Notes: generated by a model from the letters alone, not told the origin. DNA of 64,000 nt from Treponema sp. (GCA_031257675.1 JAIROG010000037.1:1-64000); one strand, 5' to 3'. Counted from the stretch's first letter, positions 51,517 through 60,896 are shown. Numbers and translations: made by a program.

Positions 51517-53066
51517 TCTTCCATGACCTCCTTGCGGAATTTCAGTATACCTTTAACCAATTTAGGAACAATAATGACAATGGCAAGGACAAGCAGGATT
51601 TTCCACAAATTTTCTTCCATCCATTGCTTGCGGTAGAATTGAAACGCCTTGCCATAGCCCTTATCATCCCGCTTCAACTTGTAGTATTCCATCGCCTTCA
51701 CGTAGTCGCCCTGCCGGAGCGCGGCGCGCCCGATGCCAATATAGGCAAGATCATAGTTGCCATTCATTTTCAGCACCTGATCCCATTTCCCCGCGGACGA
51801 TTCGTACCGCCCCGCTTTATATTCATCCAACGCCTCATTAATAAGCAGGCCGTACGTAGTCAAGTCAAACCGGGTGAGCGTCGCGGCGCGTGAATCAAGA
51901 GCGAAAAGAGAATAGCCCATTTTGTCAATGGCGGCCGGAAGCAAAAAATAGCCTTTGTAATTGCCGAGCCCGCCGAACGCATACAGCAGATTTCCCTGAA
52001 AGTCGTACATGAAAATGCGTCCCCGGGTGCGGTCAAAGCAGGCGTAACTGTCGTTGTCCAGCGCCGCCGCGTCAATAAACTTGGACGACCCGCTGACGCC
52101 GCCCGCGTTGCCAAACGAAAGATCGCCCACCGGGTCTTCGTACCCGTTCCGTATCAAAATGTCCTGCCCCATTGCGTTAAGCCTGCGTATTGACGCTATG
52201 TACCAACTGCTGCTATTCGTCACGTAGATGAATCCGTCGTTGTCAAGGCAGAGGTTGTTGTATTCCGTGGGGATGAACAGATCCATCCGCTCCCGCTGCG
52301 CCTGCGTGGAAATCAACTTCCATATATAGTCAACAGGGTTGACCCACACCTTGTTCGCTCCCATGAACCCCACAAAAACGCCGTTCTTGTCAAATTCCAT
52401 AAGCCCTTTGTTGATGTTCCTCGCCTGGAGGAATATGCGCCCCGCATGATCAACGACTAATTTCAGCGGCAGGAATTCCGCATTCACGTCAAAACTTTCA
52501 TCAACCGGTTTTATTATTGAAGCGACGTAGTTCGCGTCCTTGTCAAGCCGGACGACCCTGTGGTTGTTCGTATCGCAGATAAAAATCTCGCCTTCACTGG
52601 TTTCAAACAGATCGGAAGGGAAATTAAACGCGCTTTCCTCTTCGCCAATCCAGAATGAGCTGATGATCCGTGTAAGATCATAGGAGCCGTCCGGTTTCGC
52701 CTCAAGCTGCACTATCCGGTTGTTGCCGGAATCGCAGATGTAGATGCGGTTGTCCTTGATGAACAAACCCTGCGGATCGCGGAAATTCCCGACGCCAAAA
52801 TCATCCCCCACAAGGTAGGCGCTCACATGGTACGGATCAGGCGAAGCGACCTGTTCGTTCCAATAATCGTAGTTATACGAATAGTTCGTCGCCACGTCCG
52901 CAAAGAGGGGCGATGCGAGAGGGAGAAAAAGCGGGATAAAAACGGCCGCGATTATGATTTTTGCGGATCCGCATAAAAAGAACGGCTTTGGCTCAACCAA
53001 TGGCTTCGCTAACGGTTCATGCATTTTTGACGCATCCATCAATCTTGAAAATAATGGAACCTTCAT
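51513..53066 (-). CDS. NHL-repeat beta-propeller protein with membrane anchors
   Basis: A 517-residue protein with an N-terminal export signal or anchor (about 36-56), NHL repeats from about 90 to 400 (GNFRDPQGLFIKDNRIYICDSGNNRIVQLE; FNFPSDLFETSEGEIFICDTNNHRVVRLD), a short TPR-like segment (about 405-470) and a C-terminal membrane helix (ILLVLAIVIIVPKLV). The propeller probably lies in the periplasm and may bind a glycan or protein partner of the transporter. AAGGAGG before the ATG supports the start. Confidence 0.85.
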   Translation of the reverse strand: MKVPLFSRLMDASKMHEPLAKPLVEPKPFFLCGSAKIIIAAVFIPLFLPLASPLFADVATNYSYNYDYWNEQVASPDPYHVSAYLVGDDFGVGNFRDPQGLFIKDNRIYICDSGNNRIVQLEAKPDGSYDLTRIISSFWIGEEESAFNFPSDLFETSEGEIFICDTNNHRVVRLDKDANYVASIIKPVDESFDVNAEFLPLKLVVDHAGRIFLQARNINKGLMEFDKNGVFVGFMGANKVWVNPVDYIWKLISTQAQRERMDLFIPTEYNNLCLDNDGFIYVTNSSSWYIASIRRLNAMGQDILIRNGYEDPVGDLSFGNAGGVSGSSKFIDAAALDNDSYACFDRTRGRIFMYDFQGNLLYAFGGLGNYKGYFLLPAAIDKMGYSLFALDSRAATLTRFDLTTYGLLINEALDEYKAGRYESSAGKWDQVLKMNGNYDLAYIGIGRAALRQGDYVKAMEYYKLKRDDKGYGKAFQFYRKQWMEENLWKILLVLAIVIIVPKLVKGILKFRKEVMEE

Positions 53067-53080
53067 GCCGGTACCCCTCC

Positions 53081-53965
53081 TTATTCTTTAATGCCGGAAT
53101 TCGCCATTGTTTGAATGACATTGCTCTGGCACAAGACGAACATGACTAGAGGAACTATCATAACAAACAAAGTTACCGCGGCGCCGACGCCAGCTCTCGC
53201 CACGCCTGCGGTGATAATCTGCCCCAGCGCGTATGGCAGGGTCTTCAACTGCTCCGAATAGATGAAGTTTGAAGCGCGGGCGTTCCAAAGGTTCTGAACG
53301 GAAAATATCATAACCGTCAGCCACGCCGGTTTAATCATCGGCATGATGACTTGCGCGAATATCCGCGCCTCGCCCGCGCCGTCGACTTTCGCCGCCTCAA
53401 TGAGCGTGTTCGGTATGGTGTCAATAAACTGTTTGAGCAGGAAGAAGCCCATAGGCATGGCGAAAGCGGGAATGATTACCGCAAGGTAGGTGTCCACCCA
53501 ACCGAGCTTCGTCATAATCAAGTAGTTTGGAATCGCCGTTACGTACCCGGAAAACATGAGCGTAGTAATGACAATGGAGAAAAAGAATTTGCCCCCCGGA
53601 AACACATATTTTGAGACAACAAACGCGCCCATTGAAGCGAGAATGACAAGTCCAAGCGTCCCGCCGAAGGTGATAAACACGGTGTTGAAGATGTACCGGG
53701 AGAACGTCACCCAAGATTTGCTCATTATGATGAACAGATCCTGGAAGTTGTTCATGGTGGGCTGCTGGACAAAAAGCTTGGGCGGAAAGAGAAATATCTC
53801 GTTCAACGGCTTGAAGGCGTTGTTGATCGCGTACAGGAGCGGATATGCAAAAAACATCCCGAAAATCACGAGGATGACGCCGATAAAGATATCGCCTCCC
53901 AGTGACCGGTTCGGCCTTCTGCTATGCATTCTCTTCATTAATTTTCTCTTAGAGGACTTTTTCAC
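53081..53965 (-). CDS. sugar ABC transporter permease (MalG-like)
   Basis: A 294-residue permease with six helices and the EAA loop IEAAKVDGAGEARIFAQVIMPMIKP. An Arg/Lys-rich N-terminal tail of about 20 residues precedes TM1. It starts 13 bases after the preceding permease and pairs with it. Confidence 0.92.
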   Translation of the reverse strand: MKKSSKRKLMKRMHSRRPNRSLGGDIFIGVILVIFGMFFAYPLLYAINNAFKPLNEIFLFPPKLFVQQPTMNNFQDLFIIMSKSWVTFSRYIFNTVFITFGGTLGLVILASMGAFVVSKYVFPGGKFFFSIVITTLMFSGYVTAIPNYLIMTKLGWVDTYLAVIIPAFAMPMGFFLLKQFIDTIPNTLIEAAKVDGAGEARIFAQVIMPMIKPAWLTVMIFSVQNLWNARASNFIYSEQLKTLPYALGQIITAGVARAGVGAAVTLFVMIVPLVMFVLCQSNVIQTMANSGIKE

Positions 53966-53978
53966 TGTTTTCCCTCCC

Positions 53979-54911
53979 TCATGTTCCGACCCGGCTCAAC
54001 ATTTTCTGAACCGCTTTATTGCACAAAATCATGGCGAGAAACAGCAACGTCGCAATGGCGGAAGCGTAGCCCATTTCAAACCGGATTGAACCATAGTCGA
54101 CAAGGTGGTTCACCACCGTATGCACCGCATAGTCGGTGCTTGGGAAACCACACAACGCGGTCGTTACATCCGCGACGCCGAAAGATTGGGTGATCGCCAT
54201 GACCGCGCCGAACAGCAACATGCCTTTCATGTTCGGCAACGTGATGTACCACAGTTCCTGCCAGCGATTCGTTATGCCGTCCATGATGCCCGCCTCATAC
54301 TGGCTTTCGTCAATGGTGGAAAGCCCCGCGATAAACGCAAGGAAGCCCGTACCCAAGCTCATCCACAAGACGACGACGATCATAACCGGCATCATGTAGT
54401 TTGGATCCGTCAGCCACAACACCGGCTGATCGATTATGCCGAGCTGCATCAACAGACCGTTTATGTAGCCGTAGGCGTCGCCGGAAAAAATGATCGCCCA
54501 GATTATGTACACAGACCCTGAGATGGAAGGCGCATAGAAGACCAGCGTTACAAAAGCGCGAATATAGCGCGGCAACTCATAGATGAACCACGCGAACAGG
54601 AAGGACGCGAGGTAGCCGATTGGACCGGTAATCGCGGCAAGTATAAACGTGTTTTTCACCGCAGTCAAAAATACGTCGTCGCCCAAAAGCAGGTTGATGT
54701 AGTTGCGCAGTCCAATAAATTGGGGCGCTTCAAGGATGTTGTAATACGTAAAGCTGTAAAAAATCGAAACAATCAGCGGCGCCACAACGAAAAGCGCGAA
54801 TACAACCGCATACGGCAATAAAAAAAGATAACACGTCCTGGACCTCTTGATTTGTTGCAGAAGTTCGTGGAACCGGTTCTTTCTCTTTGCCACATAAGAT
54901 TTAAAACTCAT
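53979..54911 (-). CDS. sugar ABC transporter permease (MalF/LplB-like)
   Basis: A 310-residue permease with six helices and the EAA motif YEAGIMDGITNRWQELWYITLPNMKG. The mature pattern (FYSFTYYNILEAPQFIGLRNYINLL) is typical of oligosaccharide importers. It follows the large binding protein by 22 bases. Confidence 0.92.
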   Translation of the reverse strand: MSFKSYVAKRKNRFHELLQQIKRSRTCYLFLLPYAVVFALFVVAPLIVSIFYSFTYYNILEAPQFIGLRNYINLLLGDDVFLTAVKNTFILAAITGPIGYLASFLFAWFIYELPRYIRAFVTLVFYAPSISGSVYIIWAIIFSGDAYGYINGLLMQLGIIDQPVLWLTDPNYMMPVMIVVVLWMSLGTGFLAFIAGLSTIDESQYEAGIMDGITNRWQELWYITLPNMKGMLLFGAVMAITQSFGVADVTTALCGFPSTDYAVHTVVNHLVDYGSIRFEMGYASAIATLLFLAMILCNKAVQKMLSRVGT

Positions 54912-54933
54912 TTATCATCTCTCCTTGACGGCT

Positions 54934-57810
54934 CTACTCAAGCCCGAATTCCTTTCGTTTTTTTATCAACTCATCGTTTATGGTGCGGCTGTAATCAAGC
55001 AGAGTTTCACGGGTGTCCTCGCCTTCGTTCAGCACGCGGCGCACCGCGTTTACTATATGGCGGTTGACGTAATAACCGCCCGGCACTTCCGGGGTGCCGA
55101 CCGTCCACGAGCGCTGCTCGCTTAGAACCGCCATTTCGCGGGAACCCCATGAAAGCCGCTCGAAGGCTTTGACATTTCCGGTCGGATAACGCGCCGCCGC
55201 GCCCATGACGCTCTCAAGCTCGCGTCCAAACCGCACCTGCGTATCCGCGCTCACCCACCACTTCAAAAACTCCCACGCGCTTTCTGGATTCTTCGCGTTG
55301 GAGAAGATCATTGAGGCGATCGAACCGGTAGGCGCGGAACGGTCAATCTCGCCGTTGGGTTGCCTCCTGCCGGGCATAAGCCCGAAATTCCACAAGCCCC
55401 GGATTTCCGGCGCAAACACTTCCAGCGTGTTGAATGTCGTGTAATCCGCAAAGCCAAGCGGCATTTCCCCGGTGCGGAAGCGGTTCACAAAGTCGTAGAC
55501 CGCCGGCGCTTTGTAATGGGTGAAGAACTTCGTGTATGCGTCAAAGGCGTCAACCGATATCTCGCTGTCAAGCAAGGTTCTTGAGCCGTCTTCATTGTAA
55601 AGCGTTCCATGCCGCTGGTAAAGCTGGGCGAGGAAGTTCGAGAAATCGCTTGTCGTCGCCACAGACGGAATGCCGACATTCATATTGCTTTTCTGAATGA
55701 CCGGCAGTATGTTTATCATGTCCTCCCATGTTTCGGGAGGGTCGACGCCGAGTTCCGCCATGATGTCCGTCCGGTAGAACATGACATTGAAGTACTGCGC
55801 CTCCGGCAAACCGTACGTGCCGCCGTTGTAGCGGAACGGCACGAATACGCTGTCATAGAACTCGGCTTTCATGCGGTCAAAGCCCTCGAACCGCGACAGA
55901 TCCATAGCCGCGCTGCGGATCGCGTAGTTCACCGGATCGGCTTGCGGTATCGAAAGCGCCGCGTCAGGCCCGGTTCCCGCGACTACTGCGGGCATAACCG
56001 CGTCCGGGGCGACAAGCTTGACATTTATCTTAATGCCCGTCAGGGGCGTGAACGTGTCGTCAATCATCGCTTTCAGAATAGTACTTTGGTCGCGTCCGCT
56101 TAACATCCACACGTCGACAACATCTTCGCCTCTGTGTACGTCGCCAAGGTTGTTATAGTCGACAAAAAACGACACGAAAAACGACCGCAATTCGTGCGCC
56201 GCAGTCACGAAAAAGTTTTCATGAACAACCGGCAGTTTCCCGTCTTTCGCGCTTACCACCAGATAATCTATGTCAAGTTGCGATTGGCCCAAGCTGTTTA
56301 AGCTGTCGCCCAGCCCGCTTATGTTGCCTTTGAAGTTTATGAGCATCTGCGGGATTTTATGCGGCTTTTTCACAAACAGTTCAAGCTGCCGCGCCAAAGT
56401 AAGCGCCGAAGCGGCCTGCGATCCGCGCTCGCCCGAATAGGCGGTCAAATCGTCAACCAGCTTGTATAAAATTTTGCTTTCCTTCGCCATCGCCGCGATG
56501 ACGTCTGGATACACGTAATCCACGCGGTAATCGCGGTAGGGATCAGGCTCCGGACCGGTCAAGACCAGAATTTTACGGTAAATCTCGTTCAGACGGAATA
56601 CGCTTTCTTCCATAACATTCAACATGCCGCCCAATTCCCCAAGCGTTATGTCAAACCGGATCGTATGCTTGCCTTTGGCGAGCGGGAAGTACAGATCGTT
56701 TCCGTCTTTGTCCTGGAATGTAACCAGCCTCCACTTGTTGTCATACTTGAACGGTACAGCCGCGACTTCCTGACAGGGGATTTCACCGTCAATCAACAGG
56801 GTGCGGTTTGACACGAAGCCGCGGTTGTAGTTCTGCCGCGCCTTAACGGAAATGCGGTACATGCCGTCTTCCGGCGCCTCAAATTCCCATTCTATCCACT
56901 GTCCCGAAACGCGCCAGCTTTGTCCGCCTATCATGTTCAGCTTGATTTTTGCGACGCTCGCCGGCTCCGTGGCGCCGGAAGACCGGTCGTACACCGCGTA
57001 AAGGGAGGGATCGGAGCGGTACAACGCGGTTTCACCCTGTATTTTTTCTATAAACGCTTGATTGGTGTTCTGAAACCTGCCGACATTGGCGTTTTTTATG
57101 TAGTCCGCATACGCCGGCGTGATCGCAACGCCCGTTACGCGTATCGCGCGGATCACCAAGGGCTCGTTTCTGCCTTCAAACCGGATGGTGTTGTCGCCCG
57201 CGTTAAAATAAAACTGATAGGGGGTGATAAAATAGCCAAGGTAATCTTTAAGGCGCGCCTTTTCCCAGCGCGGTTTTTCAACCTGCGACGGCCTGATCTC
57301 ATTGCCTTGGTTGTCAGTTTTTACGCCAGAGGGCGCGTCGCCCCACACTCTCTGGAACGCGAGTTGTTCAGCGCCCAAAAAGGGCGTTTCGCCGTTAATC
57401 AAGAGGCTCCGCTCAATAGAAATGCCGCGCGCCTCAACAGGAAAATATTCAAGATAGATGTTGTACAATCCGGCTTTTTCAACAAAAACATTGTATTCAA
57501 CGAATCCATGTTCCTCTGTTCTCAGCGCCCTGGACTCCCCATTGAAATCAACAAGCTCCGACACGCCGTCCGCCGCTGTATAGGAAAAAATATCAACCGG
57601 AATGTCCTTCGCGCCCACCACCGCCGCGCCCGCATAGCGATCCAGATATTTTGCGTAGGTATTTTGCCTGCCTGATTCGCCCGTTTTCAAATCAAAGCCC
57701 GTATATTTGGCGCTGTAGTTCACATCTCTGCTTCGGGTCGCAAGAAAAACCGTCAGCAATGAGGCAATAATGCCTATGGTAATCAGCGCCTCTTTATGCC
57801 TTCTCCACAT
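54934..57810 (-). CDS. giant membrane-anchored solute-binding protein with N-terminal carbohydrate-binding-like modules
   Basis: A 958-residue protein, about twice the usual size. An N-terminal helix (about 9-26) anchors it; no lipobox is present. Two beta-sandwich regions (about 85-235 and 300-400), with YNIYLEYFPVEARG and YRISVKARQNYNRGF, resemble carbohydrate-binding modules. From about 575 it is a solute-binding family 1 domain (VVDVWMLSGRDQSTILKAMID, ETWEDMINILPVIQKSN, ESAWEFLKWWVSAD). AGGAGG touches an ATG four codons upstream, so the ATG at 57810 is preferred. It heads the operon. Confidence 0.85.
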   Translation of the reverse strand: MWRRHKEALITIGIIASLLTVFLATRSRDVNYSAKYTGFDLKTGESGRQNTYAKYLDRYAGAAVVGAKDIPVDIFSYTAADGVSELVDFNGESRALRTEEHGFVEYNVFVEKAGLYNIYLEYFPVEARGISIERSLLINGETPFLGAEQLAFQRVWGDAPSGVKTDNQGNEIRPSQVEKPRWEKARLKDYLGYFITPYQFYFNAGDNTIRFEGRNEPLVIRAIRVTGVAITPAYADYIKNANVGRFQNTNQAFIEKIQGETALYRSDPSLYAVYDRSSGATEPASVAKIKLNMIGGQSWRVSGQWIEWEFEAPEDGMYRISVKARQNYNRGFVSNRTLLIDGEIPCQEVAAVPFKYDNKWRLVTFQDKDGNDLYFPLAKGKHTIRFDITLGELGGMLNVMEESVFRLNEIYRKILVLTGPEPDPYRDYRVDYVYPDVIAAMAKESKILYKLVDDLTAYSGERGSQAASALTLARQLELFVKKPHKIPQMLINFKGNISGLGDSLNSLGQSQLDIDYLVVSAKDGKLPVVHENFFVTAAHELRSFFVSFFVDYNNLGDVHRGEDVVDVWMLSGRDQSTILKAMIDDTFTPLTGIKINVKLVAPDAVMPAVVAGTGPDAALSIPQADPVNYAIRSAAMDLSRFEGFDRMKAEFYDSVFVPFRYNGGTYGLPEAQYFNVMFYRTDIMAELGVDPPETWEDMINILPVIQKSNMNVGIPSVATTSDFSNFLAQLYQRHGTLYNEDGSRTLLDSEISVDAFDAYTKFFTHYKAPAVYDFVNRFRTGEMPLGFADYTTFNTLEVFAPEIRGLWNFGLMPGRRQPNGEIDRSAPTGSIASMIFSNAKNPESAWEFLKWWVSADTQVRFGRELESVMGAAARYPTGNVKAFERLSWGSREMAVLSEQRSWTVGTPEVPGGYYVNRHIVNAVRRVLNEGEDTRETLLDYSRTINDELIKKRKEFGLE

Positions 57811-57858
57811 CAAGACATCCATCCTCCTCTTAATTAATAGGTTAACAGGTCTTGTCAC

Positions 57859-58081
57859 AACACTTTCTCAAAATATGGTTTGCGTCTGAGAAATTCATGC
57901 TTTTCATCTTTATGAATATTGAATTGTATATTGCCATATAAACATCAGGCGAAAAATAGGGAAAAAGACCTAGCGCCAGAGAATATTCGATCTGAAACGC
58001 GCGGACGGAAAAATTAACCGGCGCCGACGTTCGCTTTACAAAAGCGATGAGATAAGGCGCGGTTTTCGAATAGAGGGTAAA
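57859..58081. other. region upstream of the sugar operon
   Basis: No gene is visible. A promoter for the - strand operon is expected here, but I found no consensus -35/-10 pair. Confidence 0.35.
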
Positions 58082-58083
58082 CC

Positions 58084-58301
58084 ATGCCAGAAATGACAGT
58101 GAAAGAGGCTGCGGAATGAGGGAAACCCTTGGTTTTAAAAAAGTCCGGGACGCCCTCATGGAAGATCGCAAGCAATTCGCGGAAAACGCCAAGCGACTGG
58201 CGGAAGCGAAGCGGACTGTGGACAGGGAGACCAACAACGCCGGCGGTCTGAAGCGATCCATGGAGGAATTGATCGAAACGCTTGCAGTCGCCCGCCTGTG
58301 A
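58084..58301 (+). pseudogene. degenerate coiled-coil protein relic (DUF3782-like)
   Basis: An ATG at 58084 opens MPEMTVKEAAE and stops at once. In another frame the sequence goes on as a coiled coil (VRDALMEDRKQFAENAKRL, TVDRETNNAGGLKRSMEEL) and ends LIETLAVARL. This order fits treponemal coiled-coil proteins that carry a nuclease-like domain behind the helix. The domain is gone and frameshifts are present. Confidence 0.4.
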
Positions 58302-58744
58302 GAAAAGTTTCCCGTCTATGTCCGGGGGCGCCGCCGATCCCGGCGTAAAAGATTGCGCCTACGCATCCGGCTTTTTCGCGCGCGAGCTTGCCGGCGAGTC
58401 CGTCCGGCTTGTCCCCCGGCCGGAAGGCTTCGCGCCCCAAAAACGGCGGCGTGATCCGCTCCTGCGGCGCCGGGACGGACTTTCCCCGAACCTGAATTCA
58501 GGGAACCCACAGTTATCCGTTTGTTCGTCATGCGCCCTTCCTGAAGCGCGTGAAAAACACCCGCTGTTTTGGGAAGAGCCGGACGCTGTTATCCCCGCCG
58601 CTCCCATGTTATGTCCACGGATCCGCGTATATCATGTTTTCTTTGTGTGAACAGCCATGGCGCCGAACCGCGCCCCACCGCAGCATGCGTCCGTCTATAA
58701 AAAAACCGGATCGCCTTGTGGACGACGCCCGGATTTTTACTTGT
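58302..58744. other. no gene seen
   Basis: GC-rich sequence with overlapping short frames on both strands but no ribosome-binding site or motif; probably decayed DNA continuing from the relic at 58084. Confidence 0.4.
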
Positions 58745-59034
58745 TTATTTATGTCCTTTTACATAGGAATCCCAGTGAGTGTCCAACACCCCGCCAGCGC
58801 TCCATAAGTCCCGGAATCGGCGCCCGTTGAAGCAGTTGCGCGGCGTCTTCCATACGTTCCAGCCAATCACAACGGCGACCAGAACCGCCGCCGCTTCAGG
58901 TTTTTCGGCGCGGGAAAAGCGGGGGTATGTTTGTTCCTGTTCATTCAAGGTTTTCTGATCTCCCGCATCACAGCCGGCAAGAATCATGGCGAACAGCGCA
59001 ACTGCCGCCGCCAAAAGGCAAAAGGCTTCTTCAT
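58745..59034 (-). pseudogene. small lipoprotein gene broken in its signal peptide
   Basis: An ATG at 59034, preceded by GAGAGGAAA, begins MKKPFAF and then runs out of frame. Shifting the frame gives LLAAAVALFAMILAGCDAG, a perfect lipobox, followed by about 70 residues to the stop at 58745. One indel near 59010-59020 separates start and signal, so the protein is not made as read. Function unknown. Confidence 0.5.
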
Positions 59035-59089
59035 AAGTTTCCTCTCTTTTGTAGGATCCCATGACTCGGCATGGCTCCCGTAAAATAGA

Positions 59090-59119
59090 GTTGTTCAATA
59101 ACTGAAGTTATTGAACAAC
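59090..59119. repeat. perfect 14-bp-arm palindrome, GTTGTTCA family
   Basis: GTTGTTCAATAACT and AGTTATTGAACAAC flank a 2-base centre. It is the best-preserved member of the family also seen at 5321-5350. Confidence 0.85.
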
Positions 59120-59136
59120 TTCCGCTAAAAAACGGG

Positions 59137-59175
59137 CGGATTTGGCGTATTTTCGCAAAAAATACGCCGGATCCG
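59137..59175. repeat. long interrupted hairpin
   Basis: CGGAT + GGCGTATTTT pair with AAAATACGCC + ATCCG (59137-59153 and 59159-59175), a 15-bp stem with one internal mismatch pair. With the palindrome at 59090 and the half copy at 59201-59217 it makes a 130-base foldable unit after the pyrC stop codon. It may terminate pyrC. Confidence 0.65.
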
Positions 59176-59200
59176 CGAGACTTGTGAGACAACCAACCGG

Positions 59201-59217
59201 GTTGTTGAACAAGTCCA
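59201..59217. repeat. half copy of the GTTGTTCA repeat
   Basis: GTTGTTGAACAAGTCCA is identical to 5338-5354. Confidence 0.75.
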
Positions 59218-59284
59218 ATATATGGATGCGGATAATCCGCATTCCGCAACGCGCCTTGGGCGCCGCGCCGGCTGGCGCCGATTG

Positions 59285-60577
59285 CTACACGGTCACCACC
59301 CGCATCGCCTGCGCCCGCATTGTCGCAAGCGTTTTGCCAAAAACCTTCCTGCCGGCAAACGCCGAATTTTTCCCTCTGGACTTGAACGCGGACGGCTCCA
59401 CGATCCACTCCGCTTCCGTGTCGACAAAAACGAGATCCGCGCGCAAGCCTTCCCGTATGACGCCTCTGTCCTTCAACCCCAGTATACGCGCCGGCGCCGC
59501 GCTCATAAGCGAAGACAGCTTTTGAAGGCTGACAACGCCGTTTCGTACCAGTTCCGTGCAACATACCGCGAAAGCCGTCTCAAGACCGGAGAATCCGGGG
59601 GCGCCGCCAGCCTTGTCTTGCGCGGCGTGCGGCGCGTGATCCGTGGCTATCGCGTCAATCACGCCGCCGGCGACGCCGGCGATAATCGCGCGGCGGTCTT
59701 CCTCAGTACGCAACGGCGGATTCACCCGTCCGAAAGACTCCGCTCCCAGTAACGCGGCGGTTTTTTCGGCAAGCGCGATGTGGTGCGGAGTCGCCTCGCA
59801 GGTGACGCGCGGGTTTTTCCGCTTTGCGTCCCGAATCATAGCCACAGCCTCCTTTGTCGACACATGGGCGATGTGAAGGGCGCATCCCGCCTGGCTTCCA
59901 AGCCGGATCGCCCGTTCCGTGGCGTTGTTTTCTTCAATGCGGCTCCAGACTTCACGCGGTTCTCCGGACTGTTTCGCCTTTTCCGCCTCAACGCCGCCAT
60001 TGTCGCAGTGGCAGGACACCGGCGAGCCGAGCTGCGCGGCTGCGGCGAGCGCCTCAAGAAAGAGGGCGTCGTCAAGAACGTCTTTGCCGTCTTCGGAAAA
60101 CAAGAGCGGCGGGTCTGGAATAGAGAGCGCGTGGTTTCCCTGTTTCATCAATCCCCGCTTAATGCCGGACAACTCTTTCCCTTCCATGCCTTTTGTCAGC
60201 GCCACAGCGGGATGCAAATCAATAAGCCCCAATGCGGCGGAACGCTCTCTAAGCGAGCGCGCCGCTTCAAAGGTGTCAAGCGGCGGCTTGGTGTTCGCCA
60301 TGCAGACTACGGTGGCGTAACCGCCCGCCCGGGCGGCAAGGCTTGCGGATTCAAGGGTTTCCTTGCCGGGAAAGCCCGGATCCCGAAAATGCGCGTGCAG
60401 ATCGATAAACGCGGGGAGCAGCGTCAGCCCTTTCCCGTCAATGACCGCGTCAGCATGCGCCGGCGTCCGTCCGCCACGCGGGATAACTTTCTTTATGACG
60501 CCGTTTTCAACCACAACGCAGCCTGTCATGTCAATACGCTCATCAACCAGATGAAAATTTTTTAGTACGTAAATTAT
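59285..60577 (-). CDS. pyrC: dihydroorotase, start codon apparently not AUG
   Basis: A dihydroorotase of about 430 residues, third step of pyrimidine synthesis. Metal-site motifs are DLHAHFRDPGFPGKE, NTKPPLDT, HCDNGG, CEATPHHI and ATDHAPHAAQDK. The first in-frame ATG (60529) begins MTGCVVVENG, which cuts off the first strand of the fold. The frame continues upstream as ATA ATT TAC GTA CTA and reads YVLKNFHLVDERID, as in normal family N termini. AAGGAGGG (60590-60583) lies 5 bases before the ATA at 60577. So the start is probably ATA (60577) or ATT (60574), unless a base error hides an ATG. The enzyme call is secure; the start is the open point. Confidence 0.9.
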   Translation of the reverse strand: MIYVLKNFHLVDERIDMTGCVVVENGVIKKVIPRGGRTPAHADAVIDGKGLTLLPAFIDLHAHFRDPGFPGKETLESASLAARAGGYATVVCMANTKPPLDTFEAARSLRERSAALGLIDLHPAVALTKGMEGKELSGIKRGLMKQGNHALSIPDPPLLFSEDGKDVLDDALFLEALAAAAQLGSPVSCHCDNGGVEAEKAKQSGEPREVWSRIEENNATERAIRLGSQAGCALHIAHVSTKEAVAMIRDAKRKNPRVTCEATPHHIALAEKTAALLGAESFGRVNPPLRTEEDRRAIIAGVAGGVIDAIATDHAPHAAQDKAGGAPGFSGLETAFAVCCTELVRNGVVSLQKLSSLMSAAPARILGLKDRGVIREGLRADLVFVDTEAEWIVEPSAFKSRGKNSAFAGRKVFGKTLATMRAQAMRVVTV

Positions 60578-60588
60578 GCTTTCCCTCC

Positions 60589-60617
60589 TTGACCTTTTTG
60601 AGTATCTTTATTATAGT
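60589..60617 (+). promoter_or_regulatory. promoter of rpmH operon
   Basis: TTGACC (60589-60594) and TATAGT (60612-60617) are 17 bases apart on the + strand. It overlaps the ribosome-binding site of the divergent pyrC. The leader to rpmH is about 115 bases. Confidence 0.7.
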
Positions 60618-60738
60618 AATATCTCAATTTGAGCGATATAATTCAAGAGAGGTTTTCCCGGCGGCTTGTCTCTGGCGGTCGCCCGCAAACGGGTGGCATT
60701 GAAGTTTTGGGAAAGACCCACTAGTATAAGGAGAACAC

Positions 60739-60894
60739 ATGAAAAGGACGTATCAGCCCAGTAAGGTTAAGCGCAACCGGAAATTCGGATTTCGGGCGCG
60801 GATGAAGACGCGAGGAGGCAGGCTGATTTTGAAAAGACGCCGGGCAAAGGGACGCTTTAAACTGACGGTTTCCGATGAGAAGAAGCCGTACTAG
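60739..60894 (+). CDS. rpmH: ribosomal protein L34
   Basis: A 51-residue L34. [20 protein letters not shown] and then [18 protein letters not shown] are the universally conserved L34 pattern. AAGGAGAAC lies just before the ATG. The usual chromosomal order rpmH-rnpA follows at once. In many bacteria this block sits near the replication origin. Confidence 0.97.
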   Translation: MKRTYQPSKVKRNRKFGFRARMKTRGGRLILKRRRAKGRFKLTVSDEKKPY

Positions 60895-60896
60895 AC

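Noticed and set aside
58282-58650. 122-codon + strand frame after the coiled-coil relic
   Set aside because: No start signal and no recognisable domain; continuation of decayed DNA.
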